A stretch of 64,000 bases of DNA. Origin: Enterococcus avium ATCC 14025 (GTDB lineage: Bacteria > Bacillota > Bacilli > Lactobacillales > Enterococcaceae). Numbering within the stretch: position 1 is the stretch's first letter; each line of letters starts with the position of its first letter. The notes beneath the pieces are model-generated. The model did no database searches. It had not been told where the DNA came from and saw only the letters and a list, made by a program, of their open reading frames with translations. The stretch covers positions 72,420 to 136,419 of the forward strand of contig NZ_KE136364.1 of NCBI RefSeq assembly GCF_000406965.1. The letters run 5' to 3'. A program made the position numbers and the translations under genes. This document shows, one piece after another, positions 15,234 to 23,118 of the stretch.

Positions 15234-15941
15234 ATGCGTTTAGACAAATTTTTAGCGGAGGTCGGCTTAGGCAGTCGTAAAGAGGTGAAACAGCTGATCA
15301 AAAAAGGTCAAATCAGCGTGAACCAGAAAATCGAAAAATCAGATAAAAAACAGATTGATCCAGAGAAGGATCAGGTTGACTATCAAGGCGAAATCTTGCA
15401 TTATCAAGAGTTTTACTACTATTTATTACATAAGCCGGCTGGTGTCGTGAGTGCAACAGAGGACAAGCACGATCAGACCGTGATGGATATATTTTCACCC
15501 TCTGATTACCGCAGTGATCTTTTTCCAGTGGGTCGTTTGGATAAGAATACTGAAGGGTTATTGTTAATTACCAATGATGGGAAATTAGCGCATGATTTGC
15601 TGTCTCCAAAGAAACATGTAGAAAAGGAGTATTTCGCTGAGGTTCAAGGAGTAATGACGGCTGAAGATCAACAGCGTTTTGTTGACGGGTTTTTATTAGA
15701 TGGAGAACGGACGCTGCCAGCAGAATTATTGATTGATGAAGTAACGGAAAATAAATCAAAGGTACGAATTATTCTACATGAGGGGAAATTCCATCAAGTC
15801 AAACGAATGGTTAAGGCCTGCGGCAAAGAAGTGACTTATCTAAAGAGAATTCGTATGGGGAAGCTGCTGTTGACTAAAGAGTTAGTCAAAGGAGCCTACC
15901 GCTCATTAACTGAAGATGAATTAAAGGGACTAAAAGGTTAA
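15234..15941 (+). CDS. rsuA: RsuA-family 16S rRNA pseudouridine synthase
   Basis: This 235-residue enzyme has an N-terminal S4 RNA-binding domain (MRLDKFLAEVGLGSRKEV...) and an RsuA/RluB/E/F catalytic domain. The catalytic aspartate is Asp103 in PVGRLDKNTEGLLL. RsuA makes pseudouridine 516 in 16S rRNA; the choice of RsuA over RluB-type paralogues rests on overall length and is likely but not certain. ATG 15234 is preferred over GTG 15216 because the SD (AAGGTGGAGG, 15213-15222) overlaps the latter. Confidence 0.88.
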   Translation: MRLDKFLAEVGLGSRKEVKQLIKKGQISVNQKIEKSDKKQIDPEKDQVDYQGEILHYQEFYYYLLHKPAGVVSATEDKHDQTVMDIFSPSDYRSDLFPVGRLDKNTEGLLLITNDGKLAHDLLSPKKHVEKEYFAEVQGVMTAEDQQRFVDGFLLDGERTLPAELLIDEVTENKSKVRIILHEGKFHQVKRMVKACGKEVTYLKRIRMGKLLLTKELVKGAYRSLTEDELKGLKG

Positions 15942-15964
15942 TTGGCGTTCTTTTTTTACTACCG

Positions 15965-15973
15965 TGCTATACT
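15965..15973 (+). promoter_or_regulatory. Possible extended -10 of the MgtC-like gene
   Basis: TGCTATACT, a TGN-extended -10 box, lies 50 bp ahead of the next start codon. No well-placed -35 is seen. Confidence 0.4.
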
Positions 15974-16024
15974 AAAGGAGAAAGCTTTTCAGAATAAAAG
16001 CAGAACTGAAGGGGTGGTGCACAG

Positions 16025-16729
16025 ATGGATTTGAAATTATCCGTTTATGAAATTATGCTGCGGCTATTTTTAGCTATGATCATGGGTGGTGCCATCGGGA
16101 TTGAACGGGAATATAAAAACCGACCTGCTGGAATTCGTACGCATATTTTAGTTTGTATGGGTGCGACGATCATCGCATTGATCCAAGTGGAGATTGCTGA
16201 TCAGGCCTTGCGTTATGCAGCGGCGAAGCCAGAATTCGTCGGTGTGGTACGAGCAGATGAAGCGCGTCTAATTGCACAGGTCGTCAGCGGAATCGGTTTT
16301 CTTGGCGCCGGTACAATCATGGTCAGCAACCGTTCGGTTAAAGGGCTGACAACAGCTGCTTCGATTTGGGCAGGTGCTGGTTTGGGGATTGCCATCGGTA
16401 TGGGCTATTACACGATCGCTATTTGCAGTTTTGTTGGTATTATTTTGGCTTTGACAGTGGTAAAAAGGGTCATCAAAATTAATGCCATCAAAAAGCTGGA
16501 GATTCGTTATATCCACCGCGAAGCAACCAAGGAATTTATTATGAATTATTTTGAGAGTAAAAAAATCGAAGTCGAAGATGTTGATTTCGACGTGGATTTC
16601 ATGGATGATTATCGGATTTATACGAATGTCTATACGATTGATTTACCACGTGGAATGAATTATACGGATGTGATTGAGGATCTATCCATGTATAAAAATA
16701 TCACAAAACTACGCATGATTAACGTGTGA
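16025..16729 (+). CDS. MgtC/SapB family membrane protein
   Basis: This 234-residue protein has an N-terminal membrane domain of about four helices (1-150) with the MgtC signature GGAIGIEREYKNRPAGIRTH (about 21-40) and GIGFLGAGTIM (about 90-100). A C-terminal soluble ACT-like domain follows (about 160-234). MgtC proteins are linked to Mg2+ limitation, acid stress and, in some pathogens, inhibition of F-type ATPase; in Gram-positives the function is mostly unknown. ATG 16025 has a GGGGTGG SD. Monocistronic, ending at the terminator at 16733-16776. Confidence 0.88.
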   Translation: MDLKLSVYEIMLRLFLAMIMGGAIGIEREYKNRPAGIRTHILVCMGATIIALIQVEIADQALRYAAAKPEFVGVVRADEARLIAQVVSGIGFLGAGTIMVSNRSVKGLTTAASIWAGAGLGIAIGMGYYTIAICSFVGIILALTVVKRVIKINAIKKLEIRYIHREATKEFIMNYFESKKIEVEDVDFDVDFMDDYRIYTNVYTIDLPRGMNYTDVIEDLSMYKNITKLRMINV

Positions 16730-16732
16730 AAC

Positions 16733-16776
16733 AGAGGATAAAATCATTTAACGATGATTTTGTCCTCTTTTTTTGA
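16733..16776 (+). terminator. Terminator of the MgtC-like gene
   Basis: AGAGGATAAAATCAT, loop TTAACG, ATGATTTTGTCCTCT, T run. Confidence 0.92.
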
Positions 16777-16867
16777 ATAAAGTAGTATTGTCAGAGCTTC
16801 TGTTCATTGATAGAGTTAGAAGTAAGAGTTAGTAAAATGGGATTATTTGGTATATATAGGAGGAAAA

Positions 16868-17542
16868 ATGGGGAAAATTCTTTTATTAGAGGACGATCAA
16901 AATTTAAATAATGGGATTCAATTATGTTTGACCAGAGAAGGATACGAGGTCACGGCTTGTTTAGATATTACTTCGGCTGAACGGGCATTTGAACAACAGG
17001 AGATTGATTTAATTATCAGCGATCTTTCTTTGCCAGATGGCAGCGGCTTGGATTTTTGTCAGAAAGTTCGTGAACGATCGAATGTCTTGATATTAATGCT
17101 GACTTCTTATAATCAGGAACACGACATTGTGTCGGGTTATGTTCATGGCGCTGATGATTATATGACCAAGCCCTTTAGTTTAATGGTTTTAGTCTCAAAG
17201 GTACAGGCACTGATGAAGCGAGTAGTGCGTAATCAAGGACAAGAATTGATTTCTGGAGAATTATCAGTCTCGTTAAACGAAATGAAGGTTAAGCTGCAAG
17301 GAGAACTTTTGCCGTTGAGTAAGACGGAGATCCAATTGCTGGTGCTTTTCATGGAAAATCCGAAGCAAATTCTCTCAACAGATCAGTTACTTGATCAAAT
17401 CTGGGATACTAAAGGCGAGTACGTTGACACGAATACTGTTTCAGTGAATATTAGCCGCCTGCGGCAGAAAATCGGTAAGGAACGAATTAAAACTGTTCGA
17501 GGAGTGGGGTATTTATGGATCAACGACGTTCAAAAAAAATAG
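16868..17542 (+). CDS. OmpR-family response regulator
   Basis: This 224-residue protein has an N-terminal receiver domain (acidic Glu8/Asp9/Asp10, phospho-acceptor Asp52 in IISDLSLPDG, conserved Lys in DDYMTKPF) and a C-terminal winged helix (about 128-224, with NTVSVNISRLRQKIG). ATG 16868 follows AGGAGG closely (16858-16863); the in-frame TTG 16847 lies upstream of the SD. It overlaps the histidine kinase gene by 28 bp and is followed by an ABC exporter. Such modules usually respond to antimicrobial peptides or envelope stress and activate the adjacent transporter. Confidence 0.92.
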   Translation: MGKILLLEDDQNLNNGIQLCLTREGYEVTACLDITSAERAFEQQEIDLIISDLSLPDGSGLDFCQKVRERSNVLILMLTSYNQEHDIVSGYVHGADDYMTKPFSLMVLVSKVQALMKRVVRNQGQELISGELSVSLNEMKVKLQGELLPLSKTEIQLLVLFMENPKQILSTDQLLDQIWDTKGEYVDTNTVSVNISRLRQKIGKERIKTVRGVGYLWINDVQKK

Positions 17543-18642
17543 TTTTGATTTACGTGTTGATATCTGTAGCCTGTTTTGCGTTGTTTATCACTCAAAATTT
17601 TAAAATGTATTCGGAAATTGAACAAGATCGCCAAGCGACTTTAGCACTGTTAGTAAAGGAAGAAAAATTTTCAGAAGCTGCGTTAATCAAGACTTTTAAA
17701 GTAAATAAGACCTCTGACTTGGCTAACGAGGGGGCTTCCTTAGAAGCAAAATATAATTTGATTGATAAAATGGATCATCCACGCCTGCTACGGACACTTC
17801 TTATTAGAAACCTGCAAATATTTACACTTTGCTGGCTGCTGATTTCGTTACTATTTTTCTGGCAGATGAAGGAAAAAATAAAACTTCAAAAAAGCTTAGA
17901 AAAGGAAACCAAAGAGTATCACGAGAGTTCAATTCAAAATGAATTGTTATTGCAGCGAAGTCAGCGTGAAGAAGGAAATTTGAAATCCAGTATTACGGAT
18001 ATCACGCATCAGCTAAAAACTCCAGTGGCATCATTGAAACTAAGCTTGGATATCGCACTTTCAGATCAATATGAGGAGCAGGAGCGAAGAAATTTTGCCG
18101 ACCAAGCAGAAGTTCAGATCAACAAGTTGAACTTGATGCTGGATGGTTTAGCAAAAATCTCACAGCTAGAAACGGATCTGATTCAACTGAAGCCACAAAA
18201 GCTTTCCTTACAACAATTGATTAATGAAGCAGTCAATGGTGTAATCATGAAAGCAGTCGAAAAGGACATTGAGTTGGAAGTTGAATTGTCAGAGGATACT
18301 TTTGTTATGGTTGATAAAAAATGGACGCTAGAAGCTTTAGGAAATGTGTTGGAAAATGCGGTGAAATATTCGCCAAAGCAAACCACAGTGATTCTTCGGG
18401 CTTCTTCATTGGTGACTTATGTGTTGGTTGAAATTAAAGATGAAGGACCTGGAATTCCTACTGATGAGCAAAATAAGATTTATCAGCGTTTTTACCGCGG
18501 CAGTTCTAGCACGACGGCAGAAGGTTCTGGAGTAGGACTATATCTGACTCGGAAAATCATTGAAGAACAAGGCGGGACAGTTATGGTGAAGCAACGGCAT
18601 CCTCGGGGATCGAATTTTCAATTGACCTTGCCAGCAACGTAA
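17515..18642 (+). CDS. Sensor histidine kinase
   Basis: This 375-residue membrane kinase has two transmembrane helices (about 9-27 and 98-116) flanking an extracellular segment of about 70 residues. A HisKA domain follows with His165 in DITHQLKTP, then an HATPase with N box LGNVLENAVKYS, G1 DEGPGIP and G2 GSGVGLYLTRKI. No HAMP or PAS domain is evident. The start ATG 17515 lies inside the response regulator gene, implying translational coupling. Partner of the upstream regulator. The stimulus is unknown. Confidence 0.92.
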   Translation: MDQRRSKKIVLIYVLISVACFALFITQNFKMYSEIEQDRQATLALLVKEEKFSEAALIKTFKVNKTSDLANEGASLEAKYNLIDKMDHPRLLRTLLIRNLQIFTLCWLLISLLFFWQMKEKIKLQKSLEKETKEYHESSIQNELLLQRSQREEGNLKSSITDITHQLKTPVASLKLSLDIALSDQYEEQERRNFADQAEVQINKLNLMLDGLAKISQLETDLIQLKPQKLSLQQLINEAVNGVIMKAVEKDIELEVELSEDTFVMVDKKWTLEALGNVLENAVKYSPKQTTVILRASSLVTYVLVEIKDEGPGIPTDEQNKIYQRFYRGSSSTTAEGSGVGLYLTRKIIEEQGGTVMVKQRHPRGSNFQLTLPAT

Positions 18643-18674
18643 TTTCTTTTCTTACAAATTTGTTATGTTCGGTG

Positions 18675-18700
18675 AAAGAATCCTGCAAGGGTTCTTTTTT
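18675..18700 (+). terminator. Terminator between the two-component system and the ABC transporter
   Basis: AAAGAATCC, loop TGCAA, GGGTTCTTT, then T residues. It separates transcription of the regulators from the exporter genes, which therefore probably have their own promoter. Confidence 0.75.
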
Positions 18701-18744
18701 ATACTAAGAGTATAGAAATGAGATGAGGAAAGAAGGAGACGAAA

Positions 18745-19404
18745 ATGATTTTAACAATTAGAGATCTAGTAAAGCATTATAATGATGGGGGTTCCGTCGT
18801 AAAGGCAGTTGACCATATTGATTTGGAAGTACAAAAGGGTGATTTTGTTGCGATAGTTGGTAAATCGGGCTCTGGTAAAAGTACGCTGTTGAACTTAATC
18901 GGTAGTTTAGATCGACCAGATTCAGGGCAAGTCATCATTGATGGGAAGAATGTTTTTCGAATGAAGGATGAGCAATTGGCTGTCTTTCGTCGTCAAAAGA
19001 TCGGTTTTATTTTTCAGAATTACAATTTAATCCCATCGTTGAATGTTTGGGAAAATGTCGTTTTACCGATCGGTTTAGATAATCGAAGAGTCAATACAGC
19101 ATTTATCGAAGACTTGTTGAAGACAATTGGATTAAGTGACCGTAAAAAAGCCTTGCCAAGCATGCTTTCTGGTGGTCAGCAGCAACGTGTGGCGATCGCA
19201 CGAGCGATTGCAGCAGAACCAGCAATTATCTTGGCCGATGAGCCGACAGGAAACTTAGATACCAAGACAGAATTAGAAGTAATGTCACTTTTAAAAAAAT
19301 CAGTTGAAAAATTTGGCCAAACACTAATTATGATTACTCACGATGAAGGAATCGCGCAAACGGCTGATCACATTGTCCACCTTGAAGATGGGCGGGTGAT
19401 CTAA
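18745..19404 (+). CDS. ABC transporter ATPase (MacB/LolD type)
   Basis: This 219-residue ATPase has Walker A VGKSGSGKST (about 38-47), signature LSGGQQQRVAIARA and Walker B IILADEPTGNLD. It is of the MacB/LolD/BceA class that works with FtsX-like permeases rather than with canonical import permeases. SD AGAAGGAGA before ATG 18745. The stop codon abuts the ATG of the permease (TAAATG). Likely energises export or removal of an envelope-active compound sensed by the upstream two-component system. Confidence 0.93.
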   Translation: MILTIRDLVKHYNDGGSVVKAVDHIDLEVQKGDFVAIVGKSGSGKSTLLNLIGSLDRPDSGQVIIDGKNVFRMKDEQLAVFRRQKIGFIFQNYNLIPSLNVWENVVLPIGLDNRRVNTAFIEDLLKTIGLSDRKKALPSMLSGGQQQRVAIARAIAAEPAIILADEPTGNLDTKTELEVMSLLKKSVEKFGQTLIMITHDEGIAQTADHIVHLEDGRVI

Positions 19405-21885
19405 ATGAAGATGATCAACCAGGTAGCGTTAGCCAACACGAAGTATCATAAAGGGAAAAATCTACTTTCCGGGATTGCAATTATTTTGACCAGTGTGTTA
19501 GTTTTCTTGATCACTTCGATTGGATTAGGGGTGGTAAATGTTCAGAATGCGGCAGTCAACAAGGTTTATCCAACATGGCATGCGATGTATCGCCAAGTCT
19601 CTGAAGAAAATATGGGAAAAATTGCTCAGCATGATTTGATTGGGGAATACGGTCTGCGTCAGGATGTCGGTGAATCCGTACTAAATAAAGATGACTTTAT
19701 CCTCATTAGCTATTTGGATAACGGTGCACAAAAATTAGCTAAACAAACCTTTACGAAAGGACACGCTCCGAAAAAAGGGAACGACGCGGTGCTTTCAAGG
19801 GATGCATTGAAGACGTTGGGTTATCCGAATGCGAAAATTGGGGATACAATTAAAATTCCGATTCAGATCTATGAAGCGGACGGCATGGGTTTACAGCAGG
19901 AAAAAACATTTCGCTTAACTGGTTTTTCTCCTGATATAAAAAACCAAAATGATGAAAAAATTTTTTCAATGCTCGTTTCAAAAGATTTTATGGAGGAAGT
20001 CATTCCCAAAAAACAGCGAAGCTATCGCATGATGATTCGTCTGAACGAAACTGCTGCGACTTCAACCGATGCTATTAAGGAGCAAATCAAGGAAATTGGA
20101 AAAAATTTCGATGTTACTGAAGATAATATCGTTGAAAATAGCGACTATCTTTTTGCTAATTATATCGATCCTGCTTTTTATTCAGGGATGGCGATTATTG
20201 TAGGAATTATTTTGATTGCCGGAGCGTTAACGATTTACAGTATTTATTATGTATCTTTGATCAATAAGGTCCAAGAGTTTGGAAAATTGGCAGCTTTAGG
20301 AGCGACTAAAAGACAGATACGTCAAATCATTTTACGAGAGAACTTGATCGTTGCAGGGCTTTCGATTCCTGCTGGACTACTAATCGGGATTGCTGCAGTA
20401 AAATTTGTTTTCTTTCAGTTGATCTCATCAATTTCAAGTGAACAAGCTATGACAAAGGAGATGCGTCAGGTACTTGATAATGGCGAGGTATCCTTGATCC
20501 TTCCCTGGATTATCGCGATGACAATTGGGGTCACTTTACTAACAGTTATTTTGGCTTCTTTGAAACCTATGCGTCAAGCTAGTAAAATCATGCCGATTGA
20601 GGCAATGCGCTATACTGGGCAAATGCAAGGCAATAAAAAACAACGTAAGGGATTTATTGATCTTAATCTGCGACGCTTAGCCAATGCAAACCTTTCTAGA
20701 AATAAAAAGCGAACAATGGTCACGATTTTTTCATTGGGGATGATTGGAATTTTGTTTGTCGTCATTTCAACTGTTTTTAGTTGTATGAATCCCAAACAGG
20801 CCGCCCGTGATACGATCGCTGAAGATTATTGTATGAGTATTGCTTCACGAGAAGGTGATAAGATGCGACCAGAACTTAAATGGACTGTGATTCAACAAAA
20901 TAATCCCTTAAACAATAAGGTAATTAATAAAATTAAAGCAATCGATGGTGTTGAAAAAGTAGATGCATTTCAATCTATTACAGGAGAAGTTCCGAGTGTT
21001 AAGGATCCTGGGACAGACAAGCCAATGAGCTTATCAATTGGCGGTATTTCTAAGGATCAAATGGCTCTGATCAATAGAGATATTGAGAAAGGACATGCGA
21101 CTTATGAGGAATTAAACTCAGGAGATAAAGTTATTGCGACAGGTTATATATTAGCAAATTATCCAGAAATCAAGATCGGCGATACATTGACCTTCAAATT
21201 CTTTGATGGGAATCGTACGTTTGAAAAAGACATGACAATCATTGGTGGAGGAAGCTTTGCACAATCGGTTACGAACTTTGATAATTTCTTAATGAGCAAC
21301 GAGGCGATAAAAAAACTATCGAAAAATAATTTAACCTACTATGTGAATATTAAAGCTGCTAAAGGAAAAACTAAAACCGTTCAATCAGCCATTGAAAATA
21401 TTGAAGAAGGAAATGAGCTGTTTCGTTTAGAAAGTTATGAAGAAGTTTTGAAACAGTGGGAAGACACGTTGCAACTGACAGCTGGGGCTGGGTATGCGAT
21501 TATGCTAGTTTTGGCAATCGTTGGGATCATGAACCTAATCAATACGACAATCGATAGTATTTTAAGTCGAAAAAAAGAATTAGGCGTTATGCAGGCAATC
21601 GGCATGTCTAATCAACAAATGAAGAAAATGCTTCGAACAGAGGGTTTCGTCTATGCAGGTGGTATTATTTTACTAGCGGGAGGCCTAGGCAGTATTCTCG
21701 GATATCTGGTTTACTTGTATGCGGAAAGTCATTCGTTGATGCAAATTAAAGTGTATCAATACCCATTAATCCAAGTTTTGCTGATGATTTTCTTAGTTGT
21801 TATCGTACAATTGATTCTGACTTATGCAACGACCACGATCGTCAATAAAGAAACAGTCATCAAACGAATTCAGGCGTCAGAATAA
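19405..21885 (+). CDS. FtsX-like ABC transporter permease
   Basis: This 826-residue membrane protein has two FtsX modules. The first TM helix (about 19-45) is followed by an extracellular domain (about 50-255), three helices (about 258-400), another TM (about 440-465), a second extracellular domain (about 470-690) and three C-terminal helices with a short Lys/Glu end. The motifs KVQEFGKLAALGATKRQIRQ and RKKELGVMQAIGMSNQQMKK are typical post-TM coupling segments. It begins directly after the ATPase stop. Substrate unknown; antimicrobial peptide resistance is a common role for such pairs near two-component systems. Confidence 0.9.
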   Translation: MKMINQVALANTKYHKGKNLLSGIAIILTSVLVFLITSIGLGVVNVQNAAVNKVYPTWHAMYRQVSEENMGKIAQHDLIGEYGLRQDVGESVLNKDDFILISYLDNGAQKLAKQTFTKGHAPKKGNDAVLSRDALKTLGYPNAKIGDTIKIPIQIYEADGMGLQQEKTFRLTGFSPDIKNQNDEKIFSMLVSKDFMEEVIPKKQRSYRMMIRLNETAATSTDAIKEQIKEIGKNFDVTEDNIVENSDYLFANYIDPAFYSGMAIIVGIILIAGALTIYSIYYVSLINKVQEFGKLAALGATKRQIRQIILRENLIVAGLSIPAGLLIGIAAVKFVFFQLISSISSEQAMTKEMRQVLDNGEVSLILPWIIAMTIGVTLLTVILASLKPMRQASKIMPIEAMRYTGQMQGNKKQRKGFIDLNLRRLANANLSRNKKRTMVTIFSLGMIGILFVVISTVFSCMNPKQAARDTIAEDYCMSIASREGDKMRPELKWTVIQQNNPLNNKVINKIKAIDGVEKVDAFQSITGEVPSVKDPGTDKPMSLSIGGISKDQMALINRDIEKGHATYEELNSGDKVIATGYILANYPEIKIGDTLTFKFFDGNRTFEKDMTIIGGGSFAQSVTNFDNFLMSNEAIKKLSKNNLTYYVNIKAAKGKTKTVQSAIENIEEGNELFRLESYEEVLKQWEDTLQLTAGAGYAIMLVLAIVGIMNLINTTIDSILSRKKELGVMQAIGMSNQQMKKMLRTEGFVYAGGIILLAGGLGSILGYLVYLYAESHSLMQIKVYQYPLIQVLLMIFLVVIVQLILTYATTTIVNKETVIKRIQASE

Positions 21886-21924
21886 AAAAATGCAGCCCGC
21901 AAGAAACTGCGGGCTGCATTTTGC
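21885..21924. terminator. Bidirectional terminator between the ABC permease and nrdF
   Basis: AAATGCAGCCCGC and its exact complement GCGGGCTGCATTT flank an 8-nt loop, with A runs on one side and T runs on the other. It serves the convergent permease gene (+) and nrdF (-). Confidence 0.93.
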
Positions 21925-21925
21925 T

Positions 21926-22891
21926 TTATTCTAAACCAATCAAATAATCATCATCATTCATGGCTTCCACTTGACCAAGCAAGTAGCCATTGCCGACTTG
22001 TGAGAAGAAATCATGGTTACTAGTTCCGGTGGAAATCCCGTTCATAACGATCGGGTTCACATCATCTGCGGTATCTGGGAAAAGTGGATCCATGCCTAGA
22101 TTCATCAAAGCTTTATTGGCATTGTAGCGCAAGAACGTTTTGACTTCTTCGGTCCAGCCGATTTCATCGTATAATTCTTCGGTATAACGTTCTTCATTTT
22201 CGTACAATTCATACAATAAATCGTACATCCATTCCTTCAAACGTTCTTGTTCTTCTTCGGTTTGTTCGTTGAATCCGCGTTGGAATTTGTAACCAATGTA
22301 GGTGCCATGAACCGATTCATCACGAATGATCAATTTGATGATCTCCGCTACATTGGCCAACTTATTATTTCCTAAATAATATAGAGGTGTGTAAAAACCA
22401 GAATAGAAAAGGAAAGTCTCAAGAAAGACACTGGCGATTTTCTTTTCTAATGGTGTGCCGTTTTTATAGATCTCGTTGATCCGTTCGGCCTTTTTTTGCA
22501 GGTATTGATTGGTATTGGTCCATTCAAAGATTTCATTGATTTCCGTTTTGGTATTCAAGGTACTGAAAATTGATGAATAGCTTTTCGCGTGAACAGATTC
22601 CATAAATTGAATATTGTTCAAGACAGCTTCTTCGTGGGGCGTCCGAACATCTTTACGCAGCTGATCCATTCCGCTTTCTGATTGGACGGTATCCAATAAG
22701 GTCAGACCGCCGAATACATAACCCACAGTTTGTTTTTCTAGGTCAGATAGTTTACGCCAATCGTCTAAGTCGTTAGACAACGGAATCCGTGTATCCAACC
22801 AAAATTGTTCAGTCAATTTTTCCCACGTCGATTTATCGATGACGTCTTCGATTTCATTCCAGTTAATGGCTTCATAATAAGTTTCTGCCAT
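21926..22891 (-). CDS. nrdF: Class Ib ribonucleotide reductase beta subunit
   Basis: This 321-residue subunit carries the di-metal (Mn or Fe) tyrosyl radical for NrdE. Likely metal-ligand segments are FMESVHAKSYSSIF (Glu, His) and IRDESVHGTYIGYKF (Glu, His). The start, on the minus strand at 22891, has SD AGGGGG. It is separated from nrdE by 227 bp that hold a hairpin, a conserved box shared with two other leaders (box 1 at 23049-23058), and a perfect AT-only palindrome, so it may have separate regulation. Confidence 0.95.
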   Translation of the reverse strand: MAETYYEAINWNEIEDVIDKSTWEKLTEQFWLDTRIPLSNDLDDWRKLSDLEKQTVGYVFGGLTLLDTVQSESGMDQLRKDVRTPHEEAVLNNIQFMESVHAKSYSSIFSTLNTKTEINEIFEWTNTNQYLQKKAERINEIYKNGTPLEKKIASVFLETFLFYSGFYTPLYYLGNNKLANVAEIIKLIIRDESVHGTYIGYKFQRGFNEQTEEEQERLKEWMYDLLYELYENEERYTEELYDEIGWTEEVKTFLRYNANKALMNLGMDPLFPDTADDVNPIVMNGISTGTSNHDFFSQVGNGYLLGQVEAMNDDDYLIGLE

Positions 22892-22916
22892 GGATATTCC
22901 CCCTATTTCGTATTAA

Positions 22917-22953
22917 TAAATTTATTTTTTTAAAGTCCAAAAAAATAAATTTA
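22917..22953 (-). repeat. 15-bp AT-only inverted repeat in the nrdF leader
   Basis: TAAATTTATTTTTTT and its exact complement flank a 7-nt spacer, 26 bp ahead of the nrdF start codon. It is the hairpin part of the recurrent leader element described separately. Confidence 0.8.
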
Positions 22954-22963
22954 ATGCTCTCCA

Positions 22964-23058
22964 CGTATATCATCCAACTATACATGTTCATATCTAATAT
23001 AAATCAATTTGTCCTGTTTTAAGTGAATGAAAACTGTGAAAAGTTGGCCTGACATCCT
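22964..23058 (-). repeat. Recurrent leader element, copy C (nrdF)
   Basis: On the minus strand, box 1 AGGATGTCAGGCCAACTTTT begins at 23058 and box 2 TAGTTGGATGATATACG spans 22980-22964. The same pair of boxes with similar spacing is found ahead of the genes at 30149 and 61172. Confidence 0.6.
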
Positions 23059-23081
23059 AAAGTAGTTATTTACGCAGAGCA

Positions 23082-23111
23082 TTCCCTCTCGAACAGAAGT
23101 GCGAGAGGGAA
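23082..23111 (-). other. Hairpin just after nrdE
   Basis: TTCCCTCTCG and CGAGAGGGAA form a perfect 10-bp stem around a 10-nt loop, 8 bp after the nrdE stop. On the minus strand no T run follows, so it may be an RNA-stabilising or processing hairpin rather than an intrinsic terminator. Confidence 0.65.
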
Positions 23112-23118
23112 CAATGAT

